A stretch of DNA of 64,000 nucleotides, taken from Chara braunii. Taxonomy: Eukaryota; Streptophyta; Charophyceae; Charales; Characeae. The translations under genes were made by a program, and so were the position numbers. The stretch lies in the NCBI GenBank assembly GCA_003427395.1, contig BFEA01000186.1:76867-140866 (forward strand). The letters are read 5' to 3'. Shown here piece by piece: positions 10,951 to 23,972 of the stretch. The notes under the pieces are model-generated. The model was not told the origin of the DNA. It was given only the letters and a program-made list of their open reading frames with translations, and made no database searches. The first letter of the stretch is position 1. Every line of letters begins with the position of its first letter.

Positions 10951-13086
10951 TGTCGAGCGCATCGATCCGGCATCGCATGAGGCAACGCGGGACCCTCCCG
11001 GCCGCGTCACGCAGGAGTTGGTCTAAATCCTCGCCGCGAATGTACATGGAGCTTCCGAAAGCCACTCCGGCCGAGTGCGCCAGCCATACCTCTCGCAAGC
11101 CCCTACGACAGGATAGGGCCTACGCGAGGCACGACTTACCTTCACCTTACGGGAACTGTCACCTCCCTTTGGTGGCGTATCCCCGTCGAGCTATCAGTCC
11201 ACAGTATGAAAGCTGATCAGTTGCAATCGCAGAGGTGACCAGTCGAGGGCGTTTCTCGTTCGCTGTAGCATAGGGAGTACGCGCGGTAATACTCCTCTAT
11301 TGAACCCGCACGCGAATCGACATCTTGGGGGGTTGAAGTCCCAAGCGCGACCCGTCGTCGGTCGACTAGGACTCATCCCACACACCACGCGCACACCATT
11401 ATAGAGAACATAAAGAAAATTAAAGACACACACACCCTTATATGTACACGAAACGACGCAAAAACAAACAACGCGACCACGCTCCTAGTCCCTCGGTAGC
11501 TGTCCCATAACTTTCCAATGCGAAAATCGGATAGGCCTCACGCGCGAGACTTAGTATAATACCGCGCGGATGCTGGACCTACTCATACCGACTCGTAATG
11601 CAAGCGTGCATAAGCAGTCGCAATGATGTCGTACTATGTAGTTCCCATAATCAAGCGGTCTCTCGTGGATCCGAGTACCGCGTATGACACTCAAGTGTCA
11701 GACTCAAAGTATCGTGAGGGTCTACTCCCTCACGACATTGCACGGTTGAAGGAACAACCGTGCGACCACCGTGAGACCTCCGACCTTTGGCCTGAGTGTC
11801 TTGACAGGCGAGGCAAATAGGCTCTGCCCGAGGGGTAATCCCTTCCATGCAGAGTCTAGGGCCTGGGATGTCCTTGACAAGGACCTCGAATCCAGGCCCA
11901 GGACCAACGTCCGACTAAGAGTTCTTCAAGAAACATACAAACAAATAGAGGGGTTTTCCTTCTTTCCCCAATCTCAACCCCTAATTAAATCCTTAGTACA
12001 TGGGCCCCTCAGGCCACGCGAACTTCCAGCATAGGTACACATACATATATATATATATATATAAAGGGGAATAATTATGTGACGATCACGTCTCACAATC
12101 ACAGTGGGACTCCTCACAGCCATATGTATATGTGTGATCGCAGACAGTCAAATTCAAAATCCGAACCACAGAACATACCTGCAGTCACATCAAAGAGTCA
12201 AACAAGAGTCCACACACTACACGGAGTCAACTCCAACCCATCTCTACACTCATACCCCTTGCTTTAGCCATGCAAGCCCCAACCTCTGCCCAACCAACCA
12301 TAATTAAATACTCAATACCTTTGTTAAATGGCCACTCAATAAAAATCCGGGTGAAACCTTAACAAAACAATAAAATCATTAGGGCTAAAGTCTTTTAGAT
12401 TGAGTATTGAGGATGAATTGGGGTAGAGTCGTAAACCGACAAATCGGGAACCGACATGTTATCAGTGATAACAGAAGATGATCCTCGTAGGATCAAACTG
12501 AATCTAGCCCAAGTCCTGAATCAATCGATCAAGAGAACCTGTAACACAAAACAGGTTAATTCTCATGCTAAATCTATAAGTCCGTGGAAAATAATCCCCT
12601 TATCACGATCTCACTCAAATCATCCTAATTAACTAAGCCTAAGTCTACCTCTAAGCAAATGCCAACAGAAAGGTAGACCCTGGCAGAATCTCCTCTATAC
12701 AGAGTGGATTTTCCTGAATTGCCACATGTCTAACTCCTCTAAACTAAGAAAATTTCGGAAGTGTTTCTCGTAGGAGAAGTCCCCTTTCAGAATTTATATC
12801 AGCCTAAATATGAAAACATAAATAATTTTCAGCCTTCTAAAGTCAAATTTTGTTCAACTCCCTGAATTAGCCAAAATTTGGGCAGCACTCCCTTTAGAAA
12901 GGGAGACTTCCCATATTTTTACTAAGTCAGATATGAATTCAGGAAACAAAACATGAGTTCAACTAAGACAAAATTCAACTAACTCTTTAGATTTGCAGAA
13001 ATTTCAGCAGCGCTTCTTGTAGAGAAAGTGTTATTCCAAAATTTATACAAAGCTAAATTGAGAATCTAGAATGACTTTGACTTTTC

Positions 13087-14147
13087 GTAGGTAGCACCAC
13101 GTACGCGTATGCGGTGCGTACGCGTACTCGTACTTGCCCAAAAGTTCACGTACGCGTTTTTTTTTTTTTTTTTTTTTTTTNNNNNNNNNNNNNNNNNNNN
13201 NNNNNNNNNNNNNNNNNNNNNNNNNNNNNNNNNNNNNNNNNNNNNNNNNNNNNNNNNNNNNNNNNNNNNNNNNNNNNNNNNNNNNNNNNNNNNNNNNNNN
13301 NNNNNNNNNNNNNNNNNNNNNNNNNNNNNNNNNNNNNNNNNNNNNNNNNNNNNNNNNNNNNNNNNNNNNNNNNNNNNNNNNNNNNNNNNNNNNNNNNNNN
13401 NNNNNNNNNNNNNNNNNNNNNNNNNGTCACATCTAAATTCTTCACCAAATTTAAAATAAAAATTAAAATTTAAAAATATTTTATTTATTCTTATTTTTTT
13501 TAATTATTTTGGCCCGACCGGGCAAGTAACCCCGGGCCACTCTGGTAAACAGGTATATATAATATATATAATCAGTATTTAGTCACATATCTCCTCCTCC
13601 TCCTCCCGATCGTGATCTTCGTCCTCCTCCTCCTACCCCTCCTCCTACCCCTCCCGTGGTACTGTCTGTCTGTTTGTCTCTGTTCTCTTCCTCCTTTCTG
13701 ACTGTCTGTCTATCTGTCTGTCTGTCAGTCAGTTTGTCTGTCTGTCCTCCCCCTCCTGTCTCTCTGTTTGTCAGTCTGTCTGTCTGTCCTCCCCCTCGTG
13801 TCTGTCTGTCTGTTTGTCCTCCCCCTCCTGTCTGTCTGTCTGTCTGTCCTCCCCCTCCTGTCTATCTGTCTGTCTGTCTATCTGTCTGTCTGTCTATCTG
13901 TCTGTCTGTCTGTCTGTCTCCTCCTCCTCCTCCTCCTCCTTCTCCTACCCCTCCTCCTACCTCTCCCGTGTTACTGTCTGTCTGTTTGTTTGTCTATTTG
14001 TCTGTCTGTCCGTCTGTCTCCTTCTCCTCCTCCTCCTCCTACCCCTCATCCTCCGCCCGTGATACTGGATAGACAGACAGACAGACTACCACGGGCCGAG
14101 GAGCAGGACAACGAAGAAGATTGGCAGGAGGAGGAGGAAGAGGAGGC

Positions 14148-14243
<96 letters not shown>

Positions 14244-14421
14244 ATCAACCAATCCTAACGCCCACCCTCCAACCCTACCGGGCCAAGACAAACCCGGGAA
14301 ACGGCCCGCTGTAACCACGTACGTGGCCCTAAATTTAAGTACGCATGCATACTTATGCGCATACATGCATACTCGTATGCACGTATGCGGAGCTCGCGTA
14401 CGTGTACGCTGTGCTACCCAG
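13087..14421. mobile_element. Nonautonomous hAT-like TIR element with CTGT microsatellite cargo
   Basis: Flanked by a perfect 8-bp target duplication, GACTTTTC at 13079-13086 and 14422-14429. Termini are GTAGGTAGCACCACGTACGC and the complement of CTGGGTAGCACAGCGTACAC. The homologous site in LTR C (about 31000-31012) has a single GATTTTTC and no insert, which is an empty site. The interior holds poly-T, a 245-N gap, a long CTGT array (13655-13920, 13975-14020), CTC/CCT repeats, (CT)n at 14151-14194, (CA)n at 14195-14238 and a GTACG-rich right end. No transposase is visible. Same family as 7018-7865. Confidence 0.85.
13181..13425. other. Assembly gap (245 N)
   Basis: Run of N directly after a poly-T tract inside the hAT-like element, so the true length of that element is unknown. 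Confidence 0.99.
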
Positions 14422-17400
14422 GACTTTTCAAGGTTTAATTTTGTCTAACTCCTTGAATTAACAAAAATTTGGGCAGCACTCCCTTTAGAAAGGGAGACGT
14501 TCCAGATTTTTACTTAGCCAAAGAGACAGAAAAGTTTGACCCTAAAAAAAAACAAAATCTAACTAACTCCTTGGTTTTGTAGAAATTTCGGCAGCGCTTC
14601 CTGTAGAGAAAGTGGCTTACCAAAATTTATACAAGACCAAGTATAAATAAAAGATCCTAGAAAATGCAGAAATTGACCTAAGTAAAAAAAATTAGCTCAA
14701 AAAATGCAGGAGTTTGAAACTAACTCCTACGACTTTAGCCCGTGGCGAGCATCTAAAGCAACTACTTATCAAACGAAAACTCAGACCAAGTAGTAAGCTC
14801 ACTCAGTCACATGCAAGGCCAAACCACAAAGGTAAGTACTCTCACCATCCCAAAGTCAACCTGGACAAACAATATTTCGTAATCTTTCAATGATTTATCC
14901 CTTTATACCCAGCTTACATAAGGCATAAAGCTAGGTCACCCAAACTTATGGGAAACTACGTAGCTCAGCCAGAATATACACAAACACTGGGCACAACAAC
15001 TTTTCTCTTCTTTGGGCACATGACTAGGCCACCCTAGTCGCCCTGAACTGTTTAAGTATCCAAATTATATATAACTATCTTCACTTAGTCTTATAAGGTC
15101 GAATATGATCGGAACGATCAACTTAGATCGAGGTCCAGCCTGCCCCTTCTTACCACATGTTTATTCTTAATTAATACTCTTTTCAGTTATGATAAGTTAT
15201 AGTCAAACCATCCAAACTTATGAAAAAATGTCTAACTAGCGTGTTCATAAGTAATATAATATAAAATATAAGCAATTTTAACCTTCAAGTTCTAGTATGT
15301 GCGTGGCTTCAGACCAGACCTCCCAAACTTATGGGAACCTGTCCGGTCTCTTGCCAAAATCCTCCCTCAGAATGAAACAAAGAGGGTCAGAGTCATCCAA
15401 ACTTATGAAAAAATGTTCAACCCTCCTTTAGAAACTGAATAACATATAGAAAACTTTAAAGAAAGAGGGCGACCAGGCCATCCAAACTTATGGAAAAATG
15501 CTTGGTCCCTGAAAAGACAATCACAGTCAACCCTCACAAGTCAAAGCAACCAGACCACCCAAACTTATGGGAACTTGTTTGGTCCTTCAGACAATCCAAA
15601 AATAAACATAGCATTGAGTCCTCCAAACTTATGGACACTCTCCCAACCTTTGGTTGATCCAGTCAAATATGCAATACTATCATCCTCCCAGATGCAATCT
15701 CACAATCTGCTTTCAGTCAAACGACAAAAATTGAAACAGACTTTACAGAATAATTGCTTTATTTAGTCTGGATTGTCTCTTGAAAGTCAAGTTGAAGATG
15801 AAGATCAGAGTAGGGATGCACACAGTATATTCAGTCTAACATAACAAGGAATACAGGTAAAAGTTATAGCTAAGTTTATAAAAGGAAAGCAAATGGTTAC
15901 CTCTAAGTTTCCTGCCTCCAGAACTGCTCCTGAGTTCCGGCAGAGCTCCTGCAATCGGTGGACTGAATCCCCACAGAGTCTTGCTGCGGTCCTACGGGTT
16001 GCAATCCCGCCTGCCGCCCTCCTCTCAGAACCGGATTAGACTTAGATTTAGAAACGCAGAATGAGGGGTCTGAGACTCTCGAGATACAAGAGGGGGACAA
16101 CTCAACTCTCAGGAGATGGTCTTGTTATCTTCCATAGCCTGAGGGCCCCGCAATGCTGGCCAAGTGCAGAAGCAAACCAGTAAACTGAAGTTGGACACCA
16201 GTCGTCGACTCCCCGATGACTCCCCCGCCTTCCAACAACGACTTTCCTTCAAATAACTAAGCTCCTCCCTCATCTCAGCAAGGGCCCTTCCTCAAAGACC
16301 TCAGCCGTTCGTTTTTTGGTTGAGAGGCTGCACTTCCCGTAGCTCGTTGGCGACAGCTCCGGCCAGTGACATGAGCAGCGCACCAGTCAGACAGTAAGCT
16401 TGCGATTGTGTTGTTGGTCTGTTACCAACCCCTCGCAACAGGGTGATTAACACACCAGCCAACAGTGTAAATCCACGACAAACTGGTGGATCTGCAAGAA
16501 ACCAACAACTGCAGCTTTGAAAGAAAACTGCAATACTCGAACTTTGAGCAACAGTCACTCGATGGTTCTGCCTGTATAGGCATAATCTGCCAATCAGATG
16601 CTATCACTCGGACCAATCAAGCAAGCCTTCAGCCCAGCGGCTAGCCCTTCTTTACTTCCATCTGAACGAGCACAATCGGCAACGAAACAACCGAAAGGCG
16701 GCGTGAAGATATGCTCCAGTTTCGACTGTCGAGCAAAACCGAATGAGTTCCTTCGCTGGAGTACGAAAACGTCCCCTTGCCAGATCAGTACTTAGCCCGC
16801 AGCCAGACTCCCGCCACCTGCAATAGTCGGGTGGGTAGCATCAGGCGAGGTCCCTCACTTTCAATCGCTCTGATTGCAGACCAGTTATTAAAGAGCAAAT
16901 TCCTAATCTCACGCTGGCTCCTCTCCCCCTCTCCAATCAATAGAACAACTAATATCCGAATAAATCTACCGCTGATAGCTGGCTAACTAGATCAAAATCT
17001 CCCTAACTCCTTTCCTTCTTCCCCCAATCTCATTCACCTTCTTCGCTACTTCGTAGGTAAACATCCCGACTGCAATCCCAAGAAGGTAAGTCCCCTTTTT
17101 TCCACTTACACCTTCTTCATTCCCTATCGATTGGTCATACAAGATCTGAGTGAACTTCTCGCATGCGATCGGAACTACGCTTCACTCTTCCAAACACGCG
17201 CGCTGAGGAGCGAAAAAGGGTCCTTTTCCATCTATAGGATGGACAAGCACGCCGACCAACAAGTAACTCTCCCTCACGTGGCTAGCTCCTCCTTGCTACC
17301 TTTGTCGGTAGGGTGAGCACAACCGAATGAACCTTCCCCTAAAACGCGAGAGGATACATTTGGCCCGCTGCAGTAGATACGCGCTTCCTTCCCCACGCGC

Positions 17401-19348
17401 AACTCCAGCACTTAGTATCGTTCAGTCTACTATCCCAATTCAGTTTCTACTGTGGTCAGCTATCTCGCAGTGCCTCGAAACCCCCTCTCAGCTTCCTACC
17501 TTGCTCGATCCCTAATAGGAGCGAGCAAGATACTTGATTTCAACTCTCGTTTTTCCGTTCTCCTCGATTCCACTGCGCACTACTCTTCCCGTTTACCTCT
17601 CTCCCTACTAATCCATCACTAATCCTAGCACCTCGACTAGCTTCGCCCAATCTAGAAACCCCAATTCAACACTCCTCCGTGCCTGAATCCGACAGCAAGT
17701 GGGCGAGCAACAGTTCCCCTCTCAGCCATATCCGCGCTCTCGATAACTTCCGACACTCCTTCCTCTATCTACCTAACTGACTACTAACTTTCGAACTAAA
17801 CTGACCTCGGAAATGGGGTCGGCTCCCCCCAAAACCCCCGGGATGAGTCCTCGTTCACTTGCTCTTGTCAAAGGAAGGACGAGATAAGCGATTTCCCGAT
17901 TCTTCCTTGCTCACTCTCTCCGTCGCCGCTCTCGTTTGTATCCGACGTGAAAACGCGCCCAAATCCCTTTATCTTTCCCATTCCCGACTCCTGTGTCCTC
18001 TCTACCCTCACTTCGACTTCCTTCAGCCAAGTCCTTCCGCTCCCTCTGCTATGCAGCTCCAGTTAGCAGCGACCTTTGTCACACCCGACTCATCAGAATA
18101 GTGACGACCGATAGCACTGTCTGACGACTTCAATTCTCCCGGGAGCAGATTCGAAGAGAATTTGCCGATGAGTTTGTTCGATTAGCCTGTCGCCTCATAT
18201 ACCCAGGCCTGACGACGAATTCGCACGGTAGCGCCCCCGCTGCCCGACTCGGTGGCCACCAGCTGGTCTCCTGGCCGACCAGATAAACTCGGTCCTACTA
18301 ATGACGGCTAACCTCCGGCCGGTATCGCCCACTTGCTGTAGCAGGTATCCCGCCTGCTAGCTGGTGCGGCTCCCTCATGTTCCCTTGTCGGAGGCTTAAG
18401 CACATGTGTGGCTGCCACACGGTCCCCCGCGAATACAATATGCCCCCACACGACCCCTAGCCGAAGGTTATCAACAATACCGGTCTCTTTTGTTCCAAGA
18501 ACATTCACCACTCAAGCCCCGACCGCGCCCTGTTCTCAACAGTGGCGTGATAGGGGACTTTCGCCAACATCATGAACACGCGGACCCGTCAAACGAGTCG
18601 CGCTCTCAAGGTCCTCAATTGTCGTGGCAGCTGCTAAACCCGGCGTCCCGTCCAAGTCAAAGAATGTCGGACCAAAAAAATAGTATTATAAAAATAATAA
18701 GACATTTACAAGCTTTTTAACTGTGCGACGACGATGGACGAGGGAAAAAGAAAGTGTTAGTACTGTTCTAACGCCGCCGCCGACGAAATCAAGGGGAATA
18801 GCCCCGTCGGACCCTCAATCCTTCCGTCCCTTTGTACTATTCTAATATCCCCACGTCGTCGCCACTTAGTCTAGATCCCTGAATCTCTCTGATTAAATGT
18901 CGACACTACCTCCAATAATATTAGGTCCAAGGCTGAGTCAAACTTTGACGGGTACCTAAATAAAAGAAACAATACTGCGCAACGCGCAGACCTAACCGAA
19001 GCGTTCTCAAAAATCACATCGTTGTCGATGCCGCCCTCCGTACGTACGCAAAAGTCACAGGTAGACGGACCAATTAAGAGACAAAGGCCCTTTGTACCCT
19101 AGATAATATAGCAAATCTGGCCGGCGACCAACGCCGGCTTCCACAATCATCAATCAAAAGAAAAAGGATCTCGTGCGCCTCAAATCTACGCGCCCACACT
19201 TCTTCTTTTCTGGTCAACCAATCAGTCAACGTAAACCTCTGACACTGCCACGCCTCGAGCGGTATTCCCTAAAGCTTAAATCAAACTTACTTTCTATTGT
19301 TCACAAAAAAACAAGGCGGATACCCTTGTAAGGGTATTTGCATCGACA

Positions 19349-21436
19349 GCTTACCGGACCATATTGAGTGACGTCTCGTCGCCTCGCCAAATCAGAAAAC
19401 TATAAATTCATCAAAAATTCCAAATGCTGACGAGAAAGGAACCAATCCGATCAGCCGACAAACTCAGGTTCGAGGCCTCCATTAATCCATTATAACCACA
19501 ACTTTATGTTGTCAGGATTCCAACATGGGTCTCCATCGTCCTGACACTAGGACAATGGGATACTCATCACTATACTACAACATAAGTCCTAAATGGATTC
19601 CTCAATTGTCCTTTCCCCTTTCTCCTAGACAAACGCCGGTTTCTCGTTAAGTATCCTTAGTCTCTACCCTGCAAGCAGGGCTATAACCAAAGACGCGGGT
19701 CCTAACCGAGACCTTTGAAGGCATTATTGTCTCCCTCCCAATAATTCTCACAGTCAAACATATATTGAGACACAAATCTCATCATAAAACCTTCTTGCAA
19801 TCTAGTACAGGAAGTTCAGGTCTCCATCCTGGCCCACCATGGTCTGGGTGATCGTGCCAGAATTACGGCCCACCGCGTTTGTTATTTCAGCGGTAGTGCC
19901 CTCGCAGGTTGCGCCATGATAGACTTTTTCCTGATAAGCATTCAATCAGGACTCAAAAAGACTCGACTCTTATCCTACGTCATTCCGCGACAGGTAAAAC
20001 TCTCCTGGGTGGCCACACCCCTTTAAGTCTTTATCCCTTCTAGCGAGAAGTGGACCCGCTGTCAGGTTGCACAGACCAGCAGCCGACACTAGGGGTTGCG
20101 CCCTAGTGATGCTAAACTTTACCGTTAGCTTGGTATTCTCATAAATGCCCGAAGATTAGCACAAGTGTCTGGACGGTGTGTCGCAACAATACAGGCCTAC
20201 TGCGGGACTGCACAGAGGTCTGTCACACATAAAAGGTATTTACCAGTTCTTTGTGGGACAACACAGAGAAACTCGGCAACCTCTTCACTTTCACAAAATA
20301 GAATCACCGCCAGGTTTACAAGGTTGTGACCTCCCTACTTGATCAGAGCAAGAAGGTCACCTCTCAGTGACATCTTCCAATGAAACATTTTGCGACTTTC
20401 TTAAAATTCTAATAATGGCCAAGCAAAAATGTGGTCCTTCTCGTCAGGCTTTATCATTCAAAATCAACCTGCCATGCCATTGAATCTATTCACCCCGTTT
20501 TGCATACGAAGGACGTCTCACTCAATAGGTCTTCCAGTCATCCCTTCTCTTTTTAGGATGAGCTCCCATGCGGCCTTTTAACACATCTTCCCTTTCTGAA
20601 GATGAACCTTCCAATAAACAAAAAGACTGCCCTTCCCACAAAAAGGTGTCCCAACCATAAACTGGTCAAATCAAGAGACCAACTTGTGGGTCTCCTACCA
20701 CAACTTAACAATAACATATGGCATGGCAAGTATTCGAGTCTCAACGACTCATAAATCCCTTAGGATTCTCACATTTTCATCAACACAGACTGCACTCTCT
20801 CTCCTTATACTTGGCCCTATCACCTGCCCATGGGTAGATCGCACGAGTATACCGAAGAGTAGACAGTTCACATCCATTCACATCTACAAAATACAAAGCA
20901 TACAAGATGTTCCTCGTACATCTTTCACACAAAATTTTCATATATCAGGATAAAACCACACATATGAGAGTGATTGTGATCGTCATATACGAAGAGTAGT
21001 CTCAAATAGTACTCAACTCAAAAACACACTCAGGGATGAGATATCTCATCCAAAAATATACACAATAATCTCGTTCTATGACTTACTGAAAACAACTCAA
21101 GTCACTCTCAATATAGTACATGGTCAACCGTACAAGAAAATCACTAAAACAACCCAGAACTCCTTTGTCAATGTCAAGAAGACAACCTCAGTATACACGT
21201 GTCTCACATGGTTCTAATCTTGATGGACACCCTATGTTGTAACCCCCCAAAGATAACAAAGAAGTCAAATAAAAATATGCGTCTGACTCACAACCCATGT
21301 CCATCTCATCCTCACCAAACATAGCCTAACTTCTGCCCCCACTTAGGCGAACCAGTCCCTACTCACTCATCTCCTCCTGGTTTTGTCTGTACAACTGAGC
21401 CCTACCCCCATCGGCAGATCGTTCTACTACCCTACC
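19349..21436. other. 3' noncoding internal region of the central element
   Basis: About 2.1 kb between the end of the extra ORF and the 3' LTR. I find no coding frame, no tandem repeat and no clear polypurine tract next to 19349. It is AT-richer than the adjacent ORF. A noncoding stretch this long between the last ORF and the LTR is unusual for Ty3/gypsy elements. Confidence 0.5.
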
Positions 21437-23956
21437 CTATCTATCATACATCCTTCCGCCGCTCTCCGTGACCTTCCCTTCATCCAGGTCCTTTAAGAAC
21501 TTAGGACACTGCAAGGCCCTGTGCTCCTCGCTCTTGCAGAAGAAACAAGATGAGTCACTTGACCTTCGACCTCTCTTCTTTTTCTTTTCAGATTCTGGCA
21601 ATGATGGTGTCTCGCTTGCTTCCCTGGCCACCTCATGACACTGGGGCACATCCAAAGGCTCCTCTGGTACTGTCCCCAACTCCTGAGTACTGGGCTCTGG
21701 TCGTATCCCAATCCCCTCTGGCCTGTACTCGGGTGTATCCAACCGCTAAGGCCTGCCCTCGATGACGTCCCCTATCGTAATCCCCATCTCTTTCTTAGGA
21801 GGCTCCTCCATCCTCTGCTCAGGAGAAAATAAGCTCGCCTCCTCCTGCATAGTGTGAACAGTCTCGAGAAGCACATCCGTAGACCCCTCTGCTGAGCCCT
21901 GGACTGACTCACTGCTGGTCGTCTGCAGCCCCTCTCCAACTGATAATGGCGTAGCTGCCATCGTGGGTTCCACAACTGCTATGGGCAGTGTGGCGAGTTC
22001 AGTAGGGGCTCTGAACTCGAAGGCCTCTCTCTCCGCCTCCCTCTTGGCTTTCGCCTCCTCAGAATCCAAGATGGTTCTTCCTATCGGCGGTCCTTAGGGG
22101 AATTCAACTGCGGATGGCTGCCCTGATAAGCCATGCCTTGTCTCTCTCTGCTCTCCTCGTCGGCTGCTCTCTGCCCTATCCACTATCTCTGCTGGCCCCT
22201 CCCTATCAGCTCTGTCAGCCCCGCCTCGAGGCTGCTGCCTCAAGTCTTGGATAATGGCAACTTGACTAGCCACCAATGCTCTGAGCTCTCGGACCTCAGC
22301 CTCAACTGCCTCCAGACATACGCCATGACTCACCTCCTTCATCGTTTTCCTGTCCAGATCGGCTTCCAACATCAGATACCTATCAAAGGATGTCTTCGCG
22401 AGGAAGCGGATCTTTCGGTCTACGTACTCATCCGCCTTCATCGAAGTCCCAACTTCCGCCTTTCCTAAAGCTGTCAATTCCTCGCCATGTTGGTCAAGGA
22501 ACTCATCCCACATCTCTTTGATTCCATAGGGCTAAGGTGGCGGTGGCTGATCTGAGAGTGCTCCTGCCTCCCCTAATCTTTGTCTTTCTTTCCATATTTC
22601 CTCCAAACGTTTCCCTACTCTGGCCCGTTTTTCCTCAGTTGTCTCCCCTGCTGGCACTCTCTCCCTCGTGCGATGGTCGACTCTCCCTGGAACCTCAACT
22701 CCCATCTCTCTCTCAGCCTGACGCGGCTCCTGGGGTGGCTCCACGGGTACGGGCTCCTCCAGGTCAGGGTGCTCTAGGGCGTGTGCGGCCAGATGCCTGT
22801 CAATCATAGCCAGGGCCTCTCTCCTCCGGTCAGCTCTCTCTCTCTCCATCTCCACCCTTCCTCTTGGCGAAGGGACCGTCTCTAGTGGTGGTAGTGGGAT
22901 CTTCTCTCGCTGTGATCCCTCCTCTCTGTCGTGTGCGCCCTCTGGCGTACTCCCCAGTCTCAATCCCACTGTCGGCATCTGAGGGGGAGTATCCTCCTCA
23001 ACCTCTATTACCTCCTTTACAGCATGTCCCCTCTCTGTACTCGGCCTCATCTCTCACTGAGGGTCCTGAACCTCCTCTCGTGGTACCTCCTCTGCTGGCT
23101 CGCCACCACGCTCCTTGCTTATCGGCGGTACTCTCCACTGTGAGACATCCAAATGTGCCTCCAACTCCTGCAGAGGCTCTCCAGATGCGGGCATCTCCTC
23201 TTGTATGCGTTGTGGAGGTCCTCCCAATCCTCCCTCGGTAAAGCGATGGAACTCCACCGGTCCCAATCCGCACTCAGGATACACCCCCCGCCCCTCAGTC
23301 TCAGGCATTAACTCCTCCTCTCTCCTGGCAAGTGTCTTTCGTCCCCCTCGAGATGGTCTGGCCTCTCTGGGCTCAGGGTCCCTTTGCCTTTTGCTCCTTT
23401 GGTGTCTCTCAACTCTAGGCTGAGGTGGCTCTGGTCGTCGAAATGCCTCTCTCAAATGAGCCCTGCAGCTCTCCCAGTCCCGAGCCATATCTCTGACCTG
23501 CCTAGCCAAGGGCCTCTCTGCCTTTATTGTCCATAATGGCAGCGTCCTCGCCCACTCATCCCTCAATATGCCCTGACCATGCATGAATCACTCGAAGGCG
23601 GGGATGAAATCCTCCACATTCCCGATCTCCAGGCGGATCGGTCTATCATCAGGTCCCACAGGCGATGGTCGTAGCTCCTACATCCTCGTCTCCACCTCTG
23701 GGCACGTCCTCGCCTCCCTACGAATCTGTGCGATGGGTTCAGCAAACCTGCCAACTCCTCTCAGCCTCTCAATCGTCTGAGTCATGCTCCAGCCCATATG
23801 CTCTGCATACCCCCGAAAATCGTCCAGGAATAGCTCTATATCCCCATCATCATACACGGGCGTACTCTCTCGGTGGCGAGACTCATGCCGCTCGTAACCT
23901 TCTAATGCTCCCAACGGCCTCCGTGGCGGCCGAGTCCCCCTCGCTCCTCTTGGCAT
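21437..23956 (-). pseudogene. Extra 3' ORF with gag-like features and CCHC zinc knuckle
   Basis: Starts at ATG 23954-23956, 16 nt after the pol stop (23973-23975), and can be followed for about 840 codons through four or five in-frame stops (for example at 23678, 23054, 22532, 22094, 21746). Order: Arg/Pro-rich N-terminus; a helical segment (GDIELFLDDFRGYAEHMGW, TIERLRGVGRFAEPI) resembling the start of a capsid domain; a long charged middle with Glu/Arg-rich coiled-coil potential (MERERADRRREALAMIDRH); and C-terminal CFFCKSEEHRALQC, a perfect C-x2-C-x4-H-x4-C knuckle. Canonical gag with its own knuckle lies 5' of protease, so this is a second nucleic-acid-binding, gag-like product. The reading was done by eye. 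Function is unknown, and nothing resembles an envelope protein (no signal peptide or membrane segment). Confidence 0.7.
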
Positions 23957-23972
23957 GGCTGTCTTCGCAAAG

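Larger units (their letters stand above)
10951..19348 (-). mobile_element. Giant LTR B, 3' LTR of the central Ty3/gypsy element (8.4 kb including an insertion and an N gap)
   Basis: Read on the reverse strand, it begins TGTCGATGCAAATACCCTT at 19348 and ends ...GCGCTCGACA at 10951, so it has TG...CA termini. It is collinear with 30488-36556 and, inverted, with 50083-59102. It contains seven conserved-loop hairpins (14941-15625), the ~123-bp repeats, and a 1.3-kb hAT-like insertion at 13087-14421 that includes a 245-N gap. Relative to LTR C it also keeps about 1.6 kb (11255-12870) that C lacks. No long ORF is convincing. A polypurine tract is not obvious at 19349-19375, and the 5-bp flanks do not match those of LTR C, so pairing with C is inferred from position and orientation. 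Confidence 0.75.

Noticed and set aside
13656-14448. Long Cys/Leu/Ser/Val-rich and Ser/Leu-rich frames
   Set aside because: They are translations of CTGT, CTC, CT and CA microsatellites inside a TIR element, not proteins. The same applies to 7316-7810, 38505-38948, 52736-53499 and 61435-61818.
16422-17316. Several short frames identical in both LTRs (for example 16598-16795 and 33575-33772)
   Set aside because: They are identical because the DNA is identical in this block. They have no domains and neighbouring frames are equally open.
21437-23956. Envelope-like gene after pol
   Set aside because: No signal peptide, transmembrane segment or cysteine pattern of a glycoprotein. The C-terminal CCHC knuckle points to a gag-like protein.
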